Shown here: positions 1 to 9,968 of the stretch, piece after piece
How the letters are laid out: every line of letters starts with the position of its first letter
Numbering within the stretch: position 1 is the first letter of the stretch
Assembly: GCF_012971745.1 (NCBI RefSeq)
Contig: NZ_CP048834.1
Coordinates: forward strand, 744,001-808,000
Length of the DNA: 64,000 nt
Reading direction: 5' to 3'
Source of the DNA: Starkeya sp. ORNL1
GTDB taxonomy: Bacteria; Pseudomonadota; Alphaproteobacteria; Rhizobiales; Xanthobacteraceae
Translations under genes and position numbers: made by a program
The notes under the pieces: model-generated
The model's database searches: none
What the model saw: only the letters and a program-made list of their open reading frames with translations
What the model was told of the DNA's origin: nothing

Positions 1-122
1 TTGTCGCCGGCGGCGAGCGGCGAAGCCGGAGCGGGAACCGGGTGGCCGAGCCATGCCCAGACGGCACCGATCGCCGCGATGACAAGTGCGGCGAGCGCGA
101 GTGGCAGGCGCATGCGAAACAT
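1..122 (-). CDS. N-terminus of a membrane-anchored or exported protein of the beta-glucan locus (cut by window edge)
   Basis: Only the first 40 codons are inside the window. They begin MFRMRLPLALAALVIAAIGA and continue VWAWLGHPVPAPASPLAAGD. There is a basic start, one hydrophobic segment of about 18 residues and then a proline/alanine linker, as in a signal anchor. A second in-frame ATG lies three codons later. It is divergent from the small exported protein at 302 and the GH17-GT2 synthase at 997. In Bradyrhizobium-type ndv loci the neighbours of the synthase are other glucan-synthesis membrane proteins (NdvC, NdvD), so a glucan-related enzyme is plausible. That is inference from context; the visible part carries no catalytic motif. 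Confidence 0.5.
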   Translation of the reverse strand, partial: MFRMRLPLALAALVIAAIGAVWAWLGHPVPAPASPLAAGD

Positions 123-301
123 CTCCGGGAAGTCTGGCAATCTGGCAGGATGCGTCTTGTAGCCCGGAGCGTGTGTCTGCGGAAAGGCGCTTCGTCGCAC
201 CACCGCATCCTGCAACCATCCGTGCACCTGCACGTACGACACGTCGTCATGCTGACAAAATCAATAGCTTCTCCTAGTGTCCCGACTTCCCTCTCTTATG
301 C

Positions 302-787
302 GTGACGAATTTCATCATGGTGTGCTCGGTACGTCCTCTCGCCGCCCTCCTCGCTGGCGGATTCCTTCTCGCGGCCGTCGGCGTGCTCCCTGCCGGCGCC
401 CAATCGAACAATGGCGAGCAGAAGCCTGCGGACCAGCAGGCGGCCGAGCAGCAGGAAGCGCAGCGCCGTTCGGTGGAGGAATTCGCCGAGGCGGCAAAGC
501 TTCCCGGCAATGCCGGCCTGCCGGAGTGCGTGTGGAGCGGACGGCGCATCGCCATGCTGTTGTGGCGCGACGACATCGACACCGCGCGGCGCCACATGGA
601 GCTCTATGAACGCTTCGGCTGCCCGATGGAGCACCTGAAGATCGCCTTCCGCTGCCTCGTGCGGCAGGGCAACATAGATGCCAAGTCGCAGGAGAAGCTG
701 ACCGGGCGCGTCCATGCGTGCTGGGTCAATCCCGACGCGCCGCCGCCGGCCACGGCCAGCGCCCCGGCGGCCGCTCCGGCGCAATGA
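302..787 (+). CDS. small exported four-cysteine protein of the beta-glucan locus
   Basis: A 161-residue protein if the GTG at 302 is used; an ATG at 317 gives a cleaner signal peptide and may be the real start. A hydrophobic segment (LAALLAGGFLLAAVGVLPAG) ends in a typical cleavage site (AGAQS), so the product should be periplasmic. A Gln/Glu-rich linker follows, then a compact domain with four cysteines (in ECVW, GCPM, RCLV, ACWV) that could form two disulfides. The C-terminus is a Pro/Ala tail. It lies about 210 bp before the GH17-GT2 synthase on the same strand. Similar small proteins next to ndvB-like genes are often labelled beta-1,3/beta-1,6-glucan biosynthesis protein. I see no enzymatic motif, so an accessory role is inference. 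Confidence 0.6.
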   Translation: MTNFIMVCSVRPLAALLAGGFLLAAVGVLPAGAQSNNGEQKPADQQAAEQQEAQRRSVEEFAEAAKLPGNAGLPECVWSGRRIAMLLWRDDIDTARRHMELYERFGCPMEHLKIAFRCLVRQGNIDAKSQEKLTGRVHACWVNPDAPPPATASAPAAAPAQ

Positions 788-996
788 TTTAGCGTAATGA
801 TTTCATGGCGCAGCCGCGTGTCCGACATGCGGCCGCCACAGAGCGGAACAAATATCCGGTTGAACGCGTTGGGGCGGCGGAAATCAGCATGTGCGGCAGC
901 GAGATTCTCGCGGCGCCGCAGTAGGTCATGCTGCACCAGCGTCAAAATTGGACTATAGGTACCATCATCTCTCCTTCTCCTTCTGTGGGTAGGTCC

Positions 997-3630
997 ATGC
1001 GCCCCGCTGTTCGTGTCGCCGCCGCCGTGGTCGCGGTAGTCACGTCCGTGCATGCTTTCGTCTGGCTTGCGATGCGCCAAGAAGTCTCGGCGCCGGCTGT
1101 TCCCGACCGCTTCGCCAGCTTCTCATTCGCGCCTTACGGGCGCGGAACCAATCCGGACAAGGGTCAGGCCACCACCGAGGCGCAGATCCGCGCCGACGTC
1201 GAGGCGGTCGCGCCCTATACGCGCGCCGTGCGCACCTACGCCTCCACCGGCGGACTAGAGCTGGTGCCGAAGATCGCGGCCGAGAAGGGCCTGAAGGTCA
1301 CGGTCGGCGCCTGGATCGACAAGGACGAGACCCGCAACGCGCACGAGATCGCCAACGCGGTCGATGCCGCGCGCAAGAATTCCAACGTCATCGGCATGGT
1401 GGTCGGCAACGAGTCGATCCTGCGCGCGGAGAAGACCCCGGCCGAGCTGATCGATATCATCCGCAAGGTGAAGCAGCAGACCAATGTCCCGGTCACCACG
1501 GGTGAAACCTGGGACGTCTGGCTGGACCATCCGGAACTGGTTTCCGCCGTCGACTATATCGCCGCGCACATTCTGCCCTATTGGGAAGGCGTACCCGCCG
1601 ACCAGGTGGTGGATCGCACCATCGGCATCTATGACCGGCTGCGCGCCGCCTATCCCGGCAAGCGCATCGTCATCGCCGAGTTCGGCTGGCCGAGCGCGGG
1701 CTATAACCGCGACGCCGCGGTGCCGGGCGAGTTGCTGCAGGCCAATGTCATCCGCACCTTCGCCGCGCGGGCGGACGGGCTCGGCATCGACTACAACATC
1801 GTCGAGGCGTTCGACGCGCCGTGGAAGAGCTTTGAAGGCAGCGTCGGCCAGTATTGGGGCGTGATGGATGCCGACCGGCAGCTGAAATTCCCGCTCTCCG
1901 GCCCGATCACCCCGTCCAACTACATGCCGACCGCCCTGCTCGCGGTGCTGCTCGGCTTCGCCTTCTGCGTGCCGATCTTCCGGATGCAGCGCCTCACCGT
2001 GGCCCAGACCGCGGTCATGTCGGGTGCGGCCTGCCTGGTCGGCGCGTGGCTTGCCACCGTCACCGACCATTGGCTGACGCACTACGTCATGGGCGGCAAC
2101 AAGGTGACCTTCGTCGCCAGCGTCGTGCTGCTGGTGCCGCTCGTCATCGTCATGCTCTATCGCGTCGAGGAACTCGCCACTGTCGCCTTCGGCCGCACGC
2201 CGCGCCGACTGCTTACCGGCGCGACCCCCGGCCTGCCGACCCGTACGCCCAAAGTGTCGATCCACATCCCGGCTTATAAAGAGCCGCCGGAGATGCTGAA
2301 GCAGACGCTCGACGGCGTGGCGCGGCTGAACTACCCGAACCTCGAATGCATCGTCATCATCAACAACACGCCGGATCCCGCCTTCTGGGAACCGATCGAG
2401 GCGCACTGCGCCGCGCTGGGTGACCGCTTCAAGTTCCTGAACCTGCCGAAGATCGCGGGCTTCAAGGCCGGCGCGCTGCGCATCGCCATGCAGCACACGG
2501 CGCCCGACGCCGAGATCATCGGCATCATCGACGCCGACTATGTGGTGAGCCCGGAATGGCTGAAGGACCTGGTCCCGGCCTTCGAGGACCCGACGGTCGG
2601 CATCGTGCAGGCGCCGCAGGACCATCGCGACGCCGAGAAGAGCCTGATGCACGAGGCGATGAACGCTGAGTATGCCGGCTTCTTCGACATCGGCATGGTC
2701 CAGCGCAACGAGCATGACGCCATCGTCGTGCACGGCACCATGTGCCTGATGCGCCGCGCCGCCATGGTGGAGGCCGGCGACTGGTCGAGCGAGACGATCT
2801 GCGAGGACACCGACCTCGGCCTCTCGATCATCGAGCGCGGCTGGAAGAGCCACTACACCAATACGCGCTATGGCTGGGGCCTGCTGCCGGACGACTTCGC
2901 CTCGTTCAAGAAGCAGCGCCATCGCTGGGCCTATGGCGGCATGCAGATCGTGCGCAAGCACTGGCGCCGCCTGCTGCCCAACGCCTCGCGCCTCACCTCG
3001 GCGCAGCGCCGCGAGTTCGCCATCGGCTGGATGAGCTGGCTCGGCTCGGAAAGCATCGGCGCGCTGGTGGCCATTCTCAGCCTCGCCTGGGTGCCGTTCG
3101 TGCTCGGCCTCGGCATCGCGGTGCCGCAGCGCATCCTGACCCTGCCGATCCTATTCTGCTTCGGCATCTATGTACTGCACTTCATGGCCATGTACCGCAT
3201 GCGTGTCGCCACGACGCCGGTGCGCATGCTCGGCGCGGCCTTCGCGGCGATGGCAGTGCAGTTCACGGTGGCGAAGGCGGTCTATGACGGCTTCCGCTAC
3301 AAGGACCTCGCCTTCGCCCGCACCGCCAAGGGCAGCTGGCTCGCCAACGCCGCCCGCGCCTTCCCGGCGCTGCCGGAAGCGATCATCGGCTCGGGCCTGC
3401 TGCTCTCCGCCGTCGGCCTGCACATGACCAACTGGCATGCGGTGGTGGAGATCGACCTTTTCGCCTTCGCGCTCGCGGTGCAGGGGCTGCCGTTCCTGGC
3501 GGCGGCGCTGATCGGCTGGCTGGAGGGCTCGACGCTCAACAGCCCGGCTACCTGGGTCGCCCTGCGCGCCCGCGTCGCCGCGTTCCTGCCGATCCGCACC
3601 GGCACCCGCCCGCCGGCGATCGCGGAATAG
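997..3630 (+). CDS. ndvB: NdvB-like beta-glucan synthase: GH17 domain fused to a membrane GT2 glycosyltransferase
   Basis: From ATG 997 the protein has 877 residues. This start puts a signal-anchor helix first; an in-frame ATG at 928 would add 23 residues without such a feature. Residues 35-320 form a GH17 (1,3-beta-glucanase/transglycosylase) domain with the acid/base Glu in VVGNES (E139) and the nucleophile Glu in AEFGWPS (E228). Membrane segments follow, then a processive GT2 domain with DAD (512-514), the ED pair in CEDTDLG (603-604) and the QxxRW-type motif QRHRW (640-644), then more C-terminal helices. This architecture and size match Bradyrhizobium NdvB, which makes cyclic beta-(1,3)/(1,6)-glucan from UDP-glucose at the inner membrane. 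A strong terminator follows. Product linkage cannot be read from sequence; the symbol is by architecture. Confidence 0.82.
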   Translation: MRPAVRVAAAVVAVVTSVHAFVWLAMRQEVSAPAVPDRFASFSFAPYGRGTNPDKGQATTEAQIRADVEAVAPYTRAVRTYASTGGLELVPKIAAEKGLKVTVGAWIDKDETRNAHEIANAVDAARKNSNVIGMVVGNESILRAEKTPAELIDIIRKVKQQTNVPVTTGETWDVWLDHPELVSAVDYIAAHILPYWEGVPADQVVDRTIGIYDRLRAAYPGKRIVIAEFGWPSAGYNRDAAVPGELLQANVIRTFAARADGLGIDYNIVEAFDAPWKSFEGSVGQYWGVMDADRQLKFPLSGPITPSNYMPTALLAVLLGFAFCVPIFRMQRLTVAQTAVMSGAACLVGAWLATVTDHWLTHYVMGGNKVTFVASVVLLVPLVIVMLYRVEELATVAFGRTPRRLLTGATPGLPTRTPKVSIHIPAYKEPPEMLKQTLDGVARLNYPNLECIVIINNTPDPAFWEPIEAHCAALGDRFKFLNLPKIAGFKAGALRIAMQHTAPDAEIIGIIDADYVVSPEWLKDLVPAFEDPTVGIVQAPQDHRDAEKSLMHEAMNAEYAGFFDIGMVQRNEHDAIVVHGTMCLMRRAAMVEAGDWSSETICEDTDLGLSIIERGWKSHYTNTRYGWGLLPDDFASFKKQRHRWAYGGMQIVRKHWRRLLPNASRLTSAQRREFAIGWMSWLGSESIGALVAILSLAWVPFVLGLGIAVPQRILTLPILFCFGIYVLHFMAMYRMRVATTPVRMLGAAFAAMAVQFTVAKAVYDGFRYKDLAFARTAKGSWLANAARAFPALPEAIIGSGLLLSAVGLHMTNWHAVVEIDLFAFALAVQGLPFLAAALIGWLEGSTLNSPATWVALRARVAAFLPIRTGTRPPAIAE

Positions 3631-3652
3631 GCCGGCTCGACGCCTGAATCGG

Positions 3653-3690
3653 AAAGGCCCGGAGGGACGACCTCCGGGCCTTTTGTTTTT
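3653..3690 (+). terminator. Rho-independent terminator of the glucan synthase gene
   Basis: A perfect 13-bp stem (AAAGGCCCGGAGG paired with CCTCCGGGCCTTT) with a five-base loop GACGA is followed by TTTTGTTTTT. It starts 22 bases after the stop codon of the GH17-GT2 gene. Confidence 0.92.
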
Positions 3691-3705
3691 CTTGCGTCCA
3701 TTCAA

Positions 3706-3805
3706 CGTCATCCCGGCCGTAGGCGAAGCCGGAGAGCCGGGATCGTAGGAAGGTGAAGAACGTTTTCGCGATCCCGGATCGGCCTGCGGCCGTCCGGGAT
3801 GACGT
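3706..3805. repeat. intergenic inverted repeat, GTCATCCCGG family
   Basis: The two ends are complementary: CGTCATCCCGGCCG on the left and CGTCCGGGATGACG on the right. The middle carries further inverted pieces (GAGAGCCGGGATCG and CGATCCCGGATCGGCC). The element lies between two convergent genes. Repeats with GTCATCCCGG ends are widespread in rhizobial intergenic DNA; I see no coding content. Confidence 0.7.
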
Positions 3806-3858
3806 CTCAAAGTGGGTGGGATGACGCCTGTCGGAAGGAGGCCGGGCCGACGCCGGGC

Positions 3859-4728
3859 CTAAGCCTCCGGCTCGAACACCAGCGTCGCGCCGAGCGCGGC
3901 CTTGGGGCCGATGACGATGACGCCCTCGATCTCCTCCGCCGTCATGCGGCTTGAGGCGAGGCGCTTGCGGGTGACGGCGATATCCTTCACCGCGAAGCGC
4001 ACCGCGCCGATGCGCAAACCGGCATCTGCCGCCGGCGCCGCTCCGAAGCGCTGCGCGAACAATTCGCGGCTCATCAGTTCGATGGTGCCGCGCGGCGTCT
4101 GCGCCAAGTGCCAGCCATTGGTGGCACGGCGGAAGTCGGCGCCGGTGAAGGCCTTGAGGAAAGCGAGATGTGCTTCCGGCTCGTCGGCGGTGAGCACCGC
4201 GCCGGCAATGCCGGTCACGCCGTTCATGTGGCGCTGGAGATCGGGCGCCCAGAAATTGTCCGGCAGCTTCTGCAGGCTGGTGAAGAAGCCGGCATGGGGC
4301 GCCGCCGGATCGCGGGCGAAGGCCAGCGTGAAGGCGACCTCGACATCGCTGCCGTCCGGCCGGCGCCCGGTGCGGGCAAAGTCGAACAGCTTGAAGCCAC
4401 CAGAGCCGGCTGCATCGAACGCCGCCTTGTCCGCCGCCGGGTCCTTGCTCTCCAGCACCAGCATCGAGAGGCCCGGCCCGACCTCGGCCAGGAAATCGCG
4501 ATTGAAGGCGCCGAAGGAGAAGACTTCATCCTCGTGCGGCGGGATCGCCTCCGGCTCGGCGACCTCCAGCAACTCCAGGAAGAAGCCGGGGAACTGGACG
4601 ATGCGGTTGTGCGTGCCCCAGGGATGCCGGTTCCGCGTGCCCACCGTGAAGCCGAGCATGTCGTAGAGTTCGCCGGCGGCCTCTAAGTCCTTCACGGCGT
4701 GGACGATGTGGTCGAGACCCCGGGCCAT
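3859..4728 (-). CDS. VOC-superfamily (glyoxalase-like) protein
   Basis: A 289-residue protein opening MARGLDHIVHAVKDLEAAGE, the first beta-alpha unit of a vicinal-oxygen-chelate fold. LDHIV supplies the His that is usually a metal ligand, and the stretch around FFLELLEVAEPE gives a second ligand-type Glu. The length allows a tandem of VOC modules, and the second half (from about GITGIAGAVLTADEP) repeats the fold. Such glyoxalase-like proteins isomerise, hydrolyse or oxidise small metabolites with a bound divalent metal; the substrate cannot be told. It stands alone upstream of pyrG (minus strand), separated from it by a hairpin repeat, and is not obviously in an operon. Confidence 0.72.
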   Translation of the reverse strand: MARGLDHIVHAVKDLEAAGELYDMLGFTVGTRNRHPWGTHNRIVQFPGFFLELLEVAEPEAIPPHEDEVFSFGAFNRDFLAEVGPGLSMLVLESKDPAADKAAFDAAGSGGFKLFDFARTGRRPDGSDVEVAFTLAFARDPAAPHAGFFTSLQKLPDNFWAPDLQRHMNGVTGIAGAVLTADEPEAHLAFLKAFTGADFRRATNGWHLAQTPRGTIELMSRELFAQRFGAAPAADAGLRIGAVRFAVKDIAVTRKRLASSRMTAEEIEGVIVIGPKAALGATLVFEPEA

Positions 4729-4787
4729 GGCGGCTCCTCACGCTGCGCACAGATGAGAGGCGCGCCCGGCGCCCGATAAAAGCGCTG

Positions 4788-4836
4788 AGGCATGTTCGGA
4801 GTCGCAAAAGTCATTCAACTTTTGCGGAACATGCCT
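4788..4836. repeat. hairpin repeat (GCATGTTC...GAACATGC family) ending at the pyrG stop codon
   Basis: Arms AGGCATGTTC and GAACATGCCT enclose a second complementary pair, CGCAAAAGT and ACTTTTGCG, around a short loop. The right arm abuts the pyrG TGA, so the transcript folds into a long stem just after the gene and may act as terminator or 3'-end stabiliser. A second member of the family lies at 35604-35651. Confidence 0.75.
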
Positions 4837-6477
<1,641 letters not shown>

Positions 6478-6584
6478 CTAGCTGCAAAAACGCGATTCGA
6501 CGAGAGGCCAGCTCATCATGCCGGCCCTCGCCTGTGGGTAAAGATGTTTGAGCGAGCGCAGACGTACCGCGACCGCCCGGCCCA

Positions 6585-6974
6585 TCACTGGGACTGGGGA
6601 ACCTGCGGGCCGGCCGGAGCGGCGGGCGCCGTCGGTGCGGGCTGCGCGCCCTTGAGCTGGTCGAGCACCGAGCCGCCCGGCGCCGGCTGGCCCGGCAGAC
6701 CCGGAGCCGTGGTGCCCGACGGCGTGAAGATGGTGGACGGGCCGCGGCCCCAGCCTGCGAGCACGGTGAGCGAGATGCTGGTGATGAAGAACAGGCCAGC
6801 GAGGATCGCGGTTGCCCGCGTCAGCACATTGGCGGAACCGCGGGCACTGAAGAAGCCCCCTCCCCCGCCGCCGCCACCGATGCCGAGCCCGCCCCCTTCG
6901 GAGCGCTGGATCAGCACGACGCCAATGAGCGCCAGCACCACCATGAGGTGGATGACGATGAGTACGGTCTGCAT
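6585..6974 (-). CDS. secG: preprotein translocase subunit SecG
   Basis: 129 residues from ATG 6974; an in-frame extension upstream would add an Arg-rich stretch before the conserved MQTVLIVIHLMVVLALIGVV. SecG assists SecYEG-mediated export by facilitating SecA cycling. Two membrane helices are visible (residues 2-20 and about 50-70), separated by a conserved cytosolic loop with LIQRSEGGGLGIGGG and an unusually long glycine run before FFSARGSANVLTRAT. The C-terminus is a Pro/Ala/Gln-rich tail longer than in Escherichia coli SecG (110 residues), common in alphaproteobacteria. It sits between tpiA and pyrG on the minus strand. Confidence 0.95.
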   Translation of the reverse strand: MQTVLIVIHLMVVLALIGVVLIQRSEGGGLGIGGGGGGGGFFSARGSANVLTRATAILAGLFFITSISLTVLAGWGRGPSTIFTPSGTTAPGLPGQPAPGGSVLDQLKGAQPAPTAPAAPAGPQVPQSQ

Positions 6975-7110
6975 GTGACGCCTTCGAAATCGAATCCAGA
7001 AACGGGCCGGCACGCGAGGCGGCCGCCCGGACATTCGGCGGGTTCCTACACGATCCCGCCGGCCATTTCCACCCGCCGGGACCGCGCAGCACGCACCATT
7101 GCCCTGCGGG

Positions 7111-7863
7111 CTAAAGATAGGCGCGCGCGATGGCGATAAAAGAGGCGGCCTTCAGGCTGGCGCCGCCGACCAGCGCACCGTCGACATCTTCGAGCTTGAG
7201 GATGGTGCCGGCGTTCTCCGGCTTCACCGAGCCGCCATAGAGCAGGCGGATGCCCTCCGCCTCCGCGCCGAAGCGCTCGCGCAAGGCTGCGCGCATGGCG
7301 CCGTGCATCTCCACGATGTCCGCCTCCGATGGCGTGCGCCCGGTGCCGATGGCCCAGATCGGCTCATAGGCGACGACCAGATCCGCGCCCGTCGCGCCGT
7401 CCGGGATGGAGCCGGCGAGTTGGCCGACCACGATCTCCAGCGCCCGGCCGGCGTCGCGCTCGGCCTCGCTCTCGCCGACGCAGACGATGGCGACAAGGCC
7501 GGCGCGGCGCGCTGCCTCGGCCTTGAGGCGCACCAGCGAATCAGTCTCGCCATGATCGGCGCGCCGCTCGGAATGGCCGAGAATCACGAATCCGGCGCCG
7601 GCATCCGCGATCATCTCGGCGGAGATGTCGCCGGTATGGGCGCCGCATGGAGCGGGATGGCAGTCCTGGGCGCCGATGGCGAGCCCGGAGCCGGCGGCGA
7701 CCGCCGGGAATGAAGCCAGCAGCGTCGCCGGCGGGCAGATAAGCAATTCGGCCCTGGCCTGGAGGTGGCTGTCATAGGCGGCGATCATCGCCTCCAGCTC
7801 GACCACGGAGGCACGCAGCCCGTTCATCTTCCAGTTTCCGGCGACCAGGGGGCGGCGCGTCAT
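7111..7863 (-). CDS. tpiA: triosephosphate isomerase
   Basis: 250 residues, normal for the family. It interconverts dihydroxyacetone phosphate and glyceraldehyde 3-phosphate. Visible signatures are the catalytic Lys in GNWKMNG (near residue 12), the electrophilic His in LGHSERR, the catalytic Glu in [12 protein letters not shown] followed by the phosphate-gripping loop, and [10 protein letters not shown] near the C-terminus. It is first in the minus-strand group tpiA-secG-pyrG and faces the plus-strand ppiD-trp group across a roughly 190-bp divergent intergenic region that must hold both promoters. Confidence 0.98.
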   Translation of the reverse strand: MTRRPLVAGNWKMNGLRASVVELEAMIAAYDSHLQARAELLICPPATLLASFPAVAAGSGLAIGAQDCHPAPCGAHTGDISAEMIADAGAGFVILGHSERRADHGETDSLVRLKAEAARRAGLVAIVCVGESEAERDAGRALEIVVGQLAGSIPDGATGADLVVAYEPIWAIGTGRTPSEADIVEMHGAMRAALRERFGAEAEGIRLLYGGSVKPENAGTILKLEDVDGALVGGASLKAASFIAIARAYL

Positions 7864-8055
7864 CTGTCTCCCTCACGCATAGAATAATGTGGGGTAACAG
7901 AGCGTAAGGCGCCGCGCAAACGCTGGAGGTGCGACGTTGCGGCCATAGGTAACGTCGCGGTGTGGTGGCGTTGCGGGTTCGCGGCACCCTCCCTATGATG
8001 CGCGCCTTTCGCGAGCGGGGCTTCCGGCGCGTTTACCGATCAACGAGAAAATTCA

Positions 8056-9960
8056 ATGTTGCAGTCCCTGCGTAAGCACGCTTCCGGCTTCGTCGCCAAG
8101 CTCCTCATGGCCCTGCTGATCGTCAGCTTCGGCATATGGGGCATCGCGGATGTGTTCCGCGGATTCGGCAGCCAGACGCTCGCCACCATCGGCTCGACCG
8201 AGATCTCGGCGCCGGAGTTCCGCCAGCTCTATCAGGAGCGGCTCCAGCAGATCAGCCAGCAGATCAAGCGCGGCGTCGCGCCCGACCAGGCGCGCGCGCT
8301 CGGCATTCCCGACCAGTTGCTGAGCGAGCGGCTCGGCGAGGCGGCACTCGACGACCGCGCGACGCGCCTGAGACTCGCGCTCTCCGACGACGAGCTGGCG
8401 AAGCGCATCCAGCAGAACCCGGCCTTCTTCGGCCCGTCGGGTGCGTTCGATCATGATTATTTCCAGCGCCTGCTGCGCTCCAACGGCTTCACCGAGGCGC
8501 GATTCGTCAGTGCCGAGCGCAAGCTCGCCTTGCGTCAGCAGTTGATCCAGTCGCTGGGTGGCGGCATCGAACTGCCGGCGGTGCTGACCAGCGGCATCCA
8601 GCGCTTCGAGAATGAAGAGCGCTCGGTCGACTATGTGATTCTCAATCCGACCCCGGCCAAGGACATTGCCGACCCGACGGAGGATGCGCTGCGCGCCTTC
8701 TTCGAGGCCCGCAAGGTGGCGTTCAAGGCGCCGGAGTTCCGCAAGATATCGGTGCTGGCGCTCACCCCCGACGTCGTCGCCAAGACCATCGAGATTTCCG
8801 ACGCCGACGTGCAGCAGGTCTATGACGCCAATTCCGCGCGTTTCGGCACGCCGGAGAAGCGCGTCGTCCAGCAGATCGTGTTCCCCAATGCCGATGAAGC
8901 AAAGGCTGCGGCCGACAAGCTCGCCGCCGGTACCGCGTTCGCCGACATCGTGCTGGAACGCAAGCTGACGCCGACCGATGTCGAGCTCGGCACCGTCACC
9001 CGCGCGCAGATCTTCGACAAGGCGGTGGCGGACGCTGCCTTCTCGCTGCCGCAGGACGGCACCAGCGGCGTCATCACCGGGCGCTTCGGGCCGGTCATCA
9101 TCCATGTCGGCGCCATCACCCCGGGCAGCGTGAAGCCGCTCGCCGAGGTCGCCGGCGAGATTCGCACGCAGCTCCAGTTGCAGCGCGCGCAGCAGGACCT
9201 GCTGAACAAGCACGACCAGATCGAGGATGATCGTGCCGGCGGCGCGAAGCTCACCGAGATCGCCACCAAATACGGCCTCACCGTCCAGACGCTCGATGTC
9301 GACCGCCAGGGCAAGACGGCGGACGGCACCGCCGCCCCCGACTTCCCGGGCCGCACCGATGTGCTGAGCGGCGCCTTCACCACCGATGTCGGCGCCGAGA
9401 ACGACCCGGTGCAGATCGCCGGCACCGGCAACCAGGCCGGCGGCTATGTCTGGTACGACGTCGAGGCGATCACCCCGCCGCGCGACCGCACCTTCGAGGA
9501 GGCCCGCGCCCAGGTGCTGGAGCGCTGGAAGCAGGACGAGGCGCAGAAGGCGCTCGATGCCCGCGTCGCCGACCTCAAGAAGAGGATCGAGGGCGGCGAG
9601 AGCTTCGCCAAGGTCGCGCAGGAGGCCGGGCTGGAGCTGAAATGGGCGAACGGCATCCGTCGCGGCCGCGCTTCCGCAGGCATCCCGCAGGGCGCCATCG
9701 CTGCGGTGTTCGATGCCAAGAAGGGCGCCATCGGCTCCACCCCGATCGAGGATGGCGACAGCCAGCTGCTGTTCCAGGTGCGCGACGTCAGCCTGCCGGC
9801 CGACGGGACGCAGAGCGCCCAGATCCTCGACCAGGTGCGCGATCGCATGGAACAGGACCTGATGACCGAGTATCTGGTCCGCCTGCAGTCCGATCTCGGC
9901 GTGCGCATCAACCGCGTCGCGCTCGACCAGATCGTCGGCGGCGGCGAACAGGCCAACTGA
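8056..9960 (+). CDS. ppiD: SurA/PpiD-type membrane-anchored peptidyl-prolyl isomerase (periplasmic foldase)
   Basis: 634 residues. The start MLQSLRKHASGFVAKLLMAL runs into one membrane helix (to about residue 30), so the body is periplasmic. A SurA_N-like chaperone region with Gln/Arg-rich helices follows. A parvulin rotamase-type domain around residues 265-360 contains KRVVQQIVFPNADEAKAAAD, and its tail ISGVITGRFGP-type loop is also recognisable. A second parvulin-like or chaperone region fills the C-terminal half. PpiD helps newly exported proteins leave the Sec translocon. The stop codon is 8 bases before trpE, so the two are probably co-transcribed, an arrangement conserved in Hyphomicrobiales. 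Isomerase activity of this particular protein is inferred; PpiD parvulin domains are often weak or inactive. Confidence 0.85.
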   Translation: MLQSLRKHASGFVAKLLMALLIVSFGIWGIADVFRGFGSQTLATIGSTEISAPEFRQLYQERLQQISQQIKRGVAPDQARALGIPDQLLSERLGEAALDDRATRLRLALSDDELAKRIQQNPAFFGPSGAFDHDYFQRLLRSNGFTEARFVSAERKLALRQQLIQSLGGGIELPAVLTSGIQRFENEERSVDYVILNPTPAKDIADPTEDALRAFFEARKVAFKAPEFRKISVLALTPDVVAKTIEISDADVQQVYDANSARFGTPEKRVVQQIVFPNADEAKAAADKLAAGTAFADIVLERKLTPTDVELGTVTRAQIFDKAVADAAFSLPQDGTSGVITGRFGPVIIHVGAITPGSVKPLAEVAGEIRTQLQLQRAQQDLLNKHDQIEDDRAGGAKLTEIATKYGLTVQTLDVDRQGKTADGTAAPDFPGRTDVLSGAFTTDVGAENDPVQIAGTGNQAGGYVWYDVEAITPPRDRTFEEARAQVLERWKQDEAQKALDARVADLKKRIEGGESFAKVAQEAGLELKWANGIRRGRASAGIPQGAIAAVFDAKKGAIGSTPIEDGDSQLLFQVRDVSLPADGTQSAQILDQVRDRMEQDLMTEYLVRLQSDLGVRINRVALDQIVGGGEQAN

Positions 9961-9968
9961 GCGGCGAC

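Noticed and set aside
1255..2961. A 568-codon minus-strand open frame
   Set aside because: Antisense of the GH17-GT2 gene.
3653..3805. Treating the terminator and the following inverted repeat as one large element
   Set aside because: The terminator stem is self-contained with its own U-run; the repeat begins 15 bases later with unrelated ends.
9642..9968. Upstream extension of trpE by 109 codons
   Set aside because: This part lies inside ppiD in another frame and has no anthranilate synthase similarity; ATG 9969 gives the normal length.
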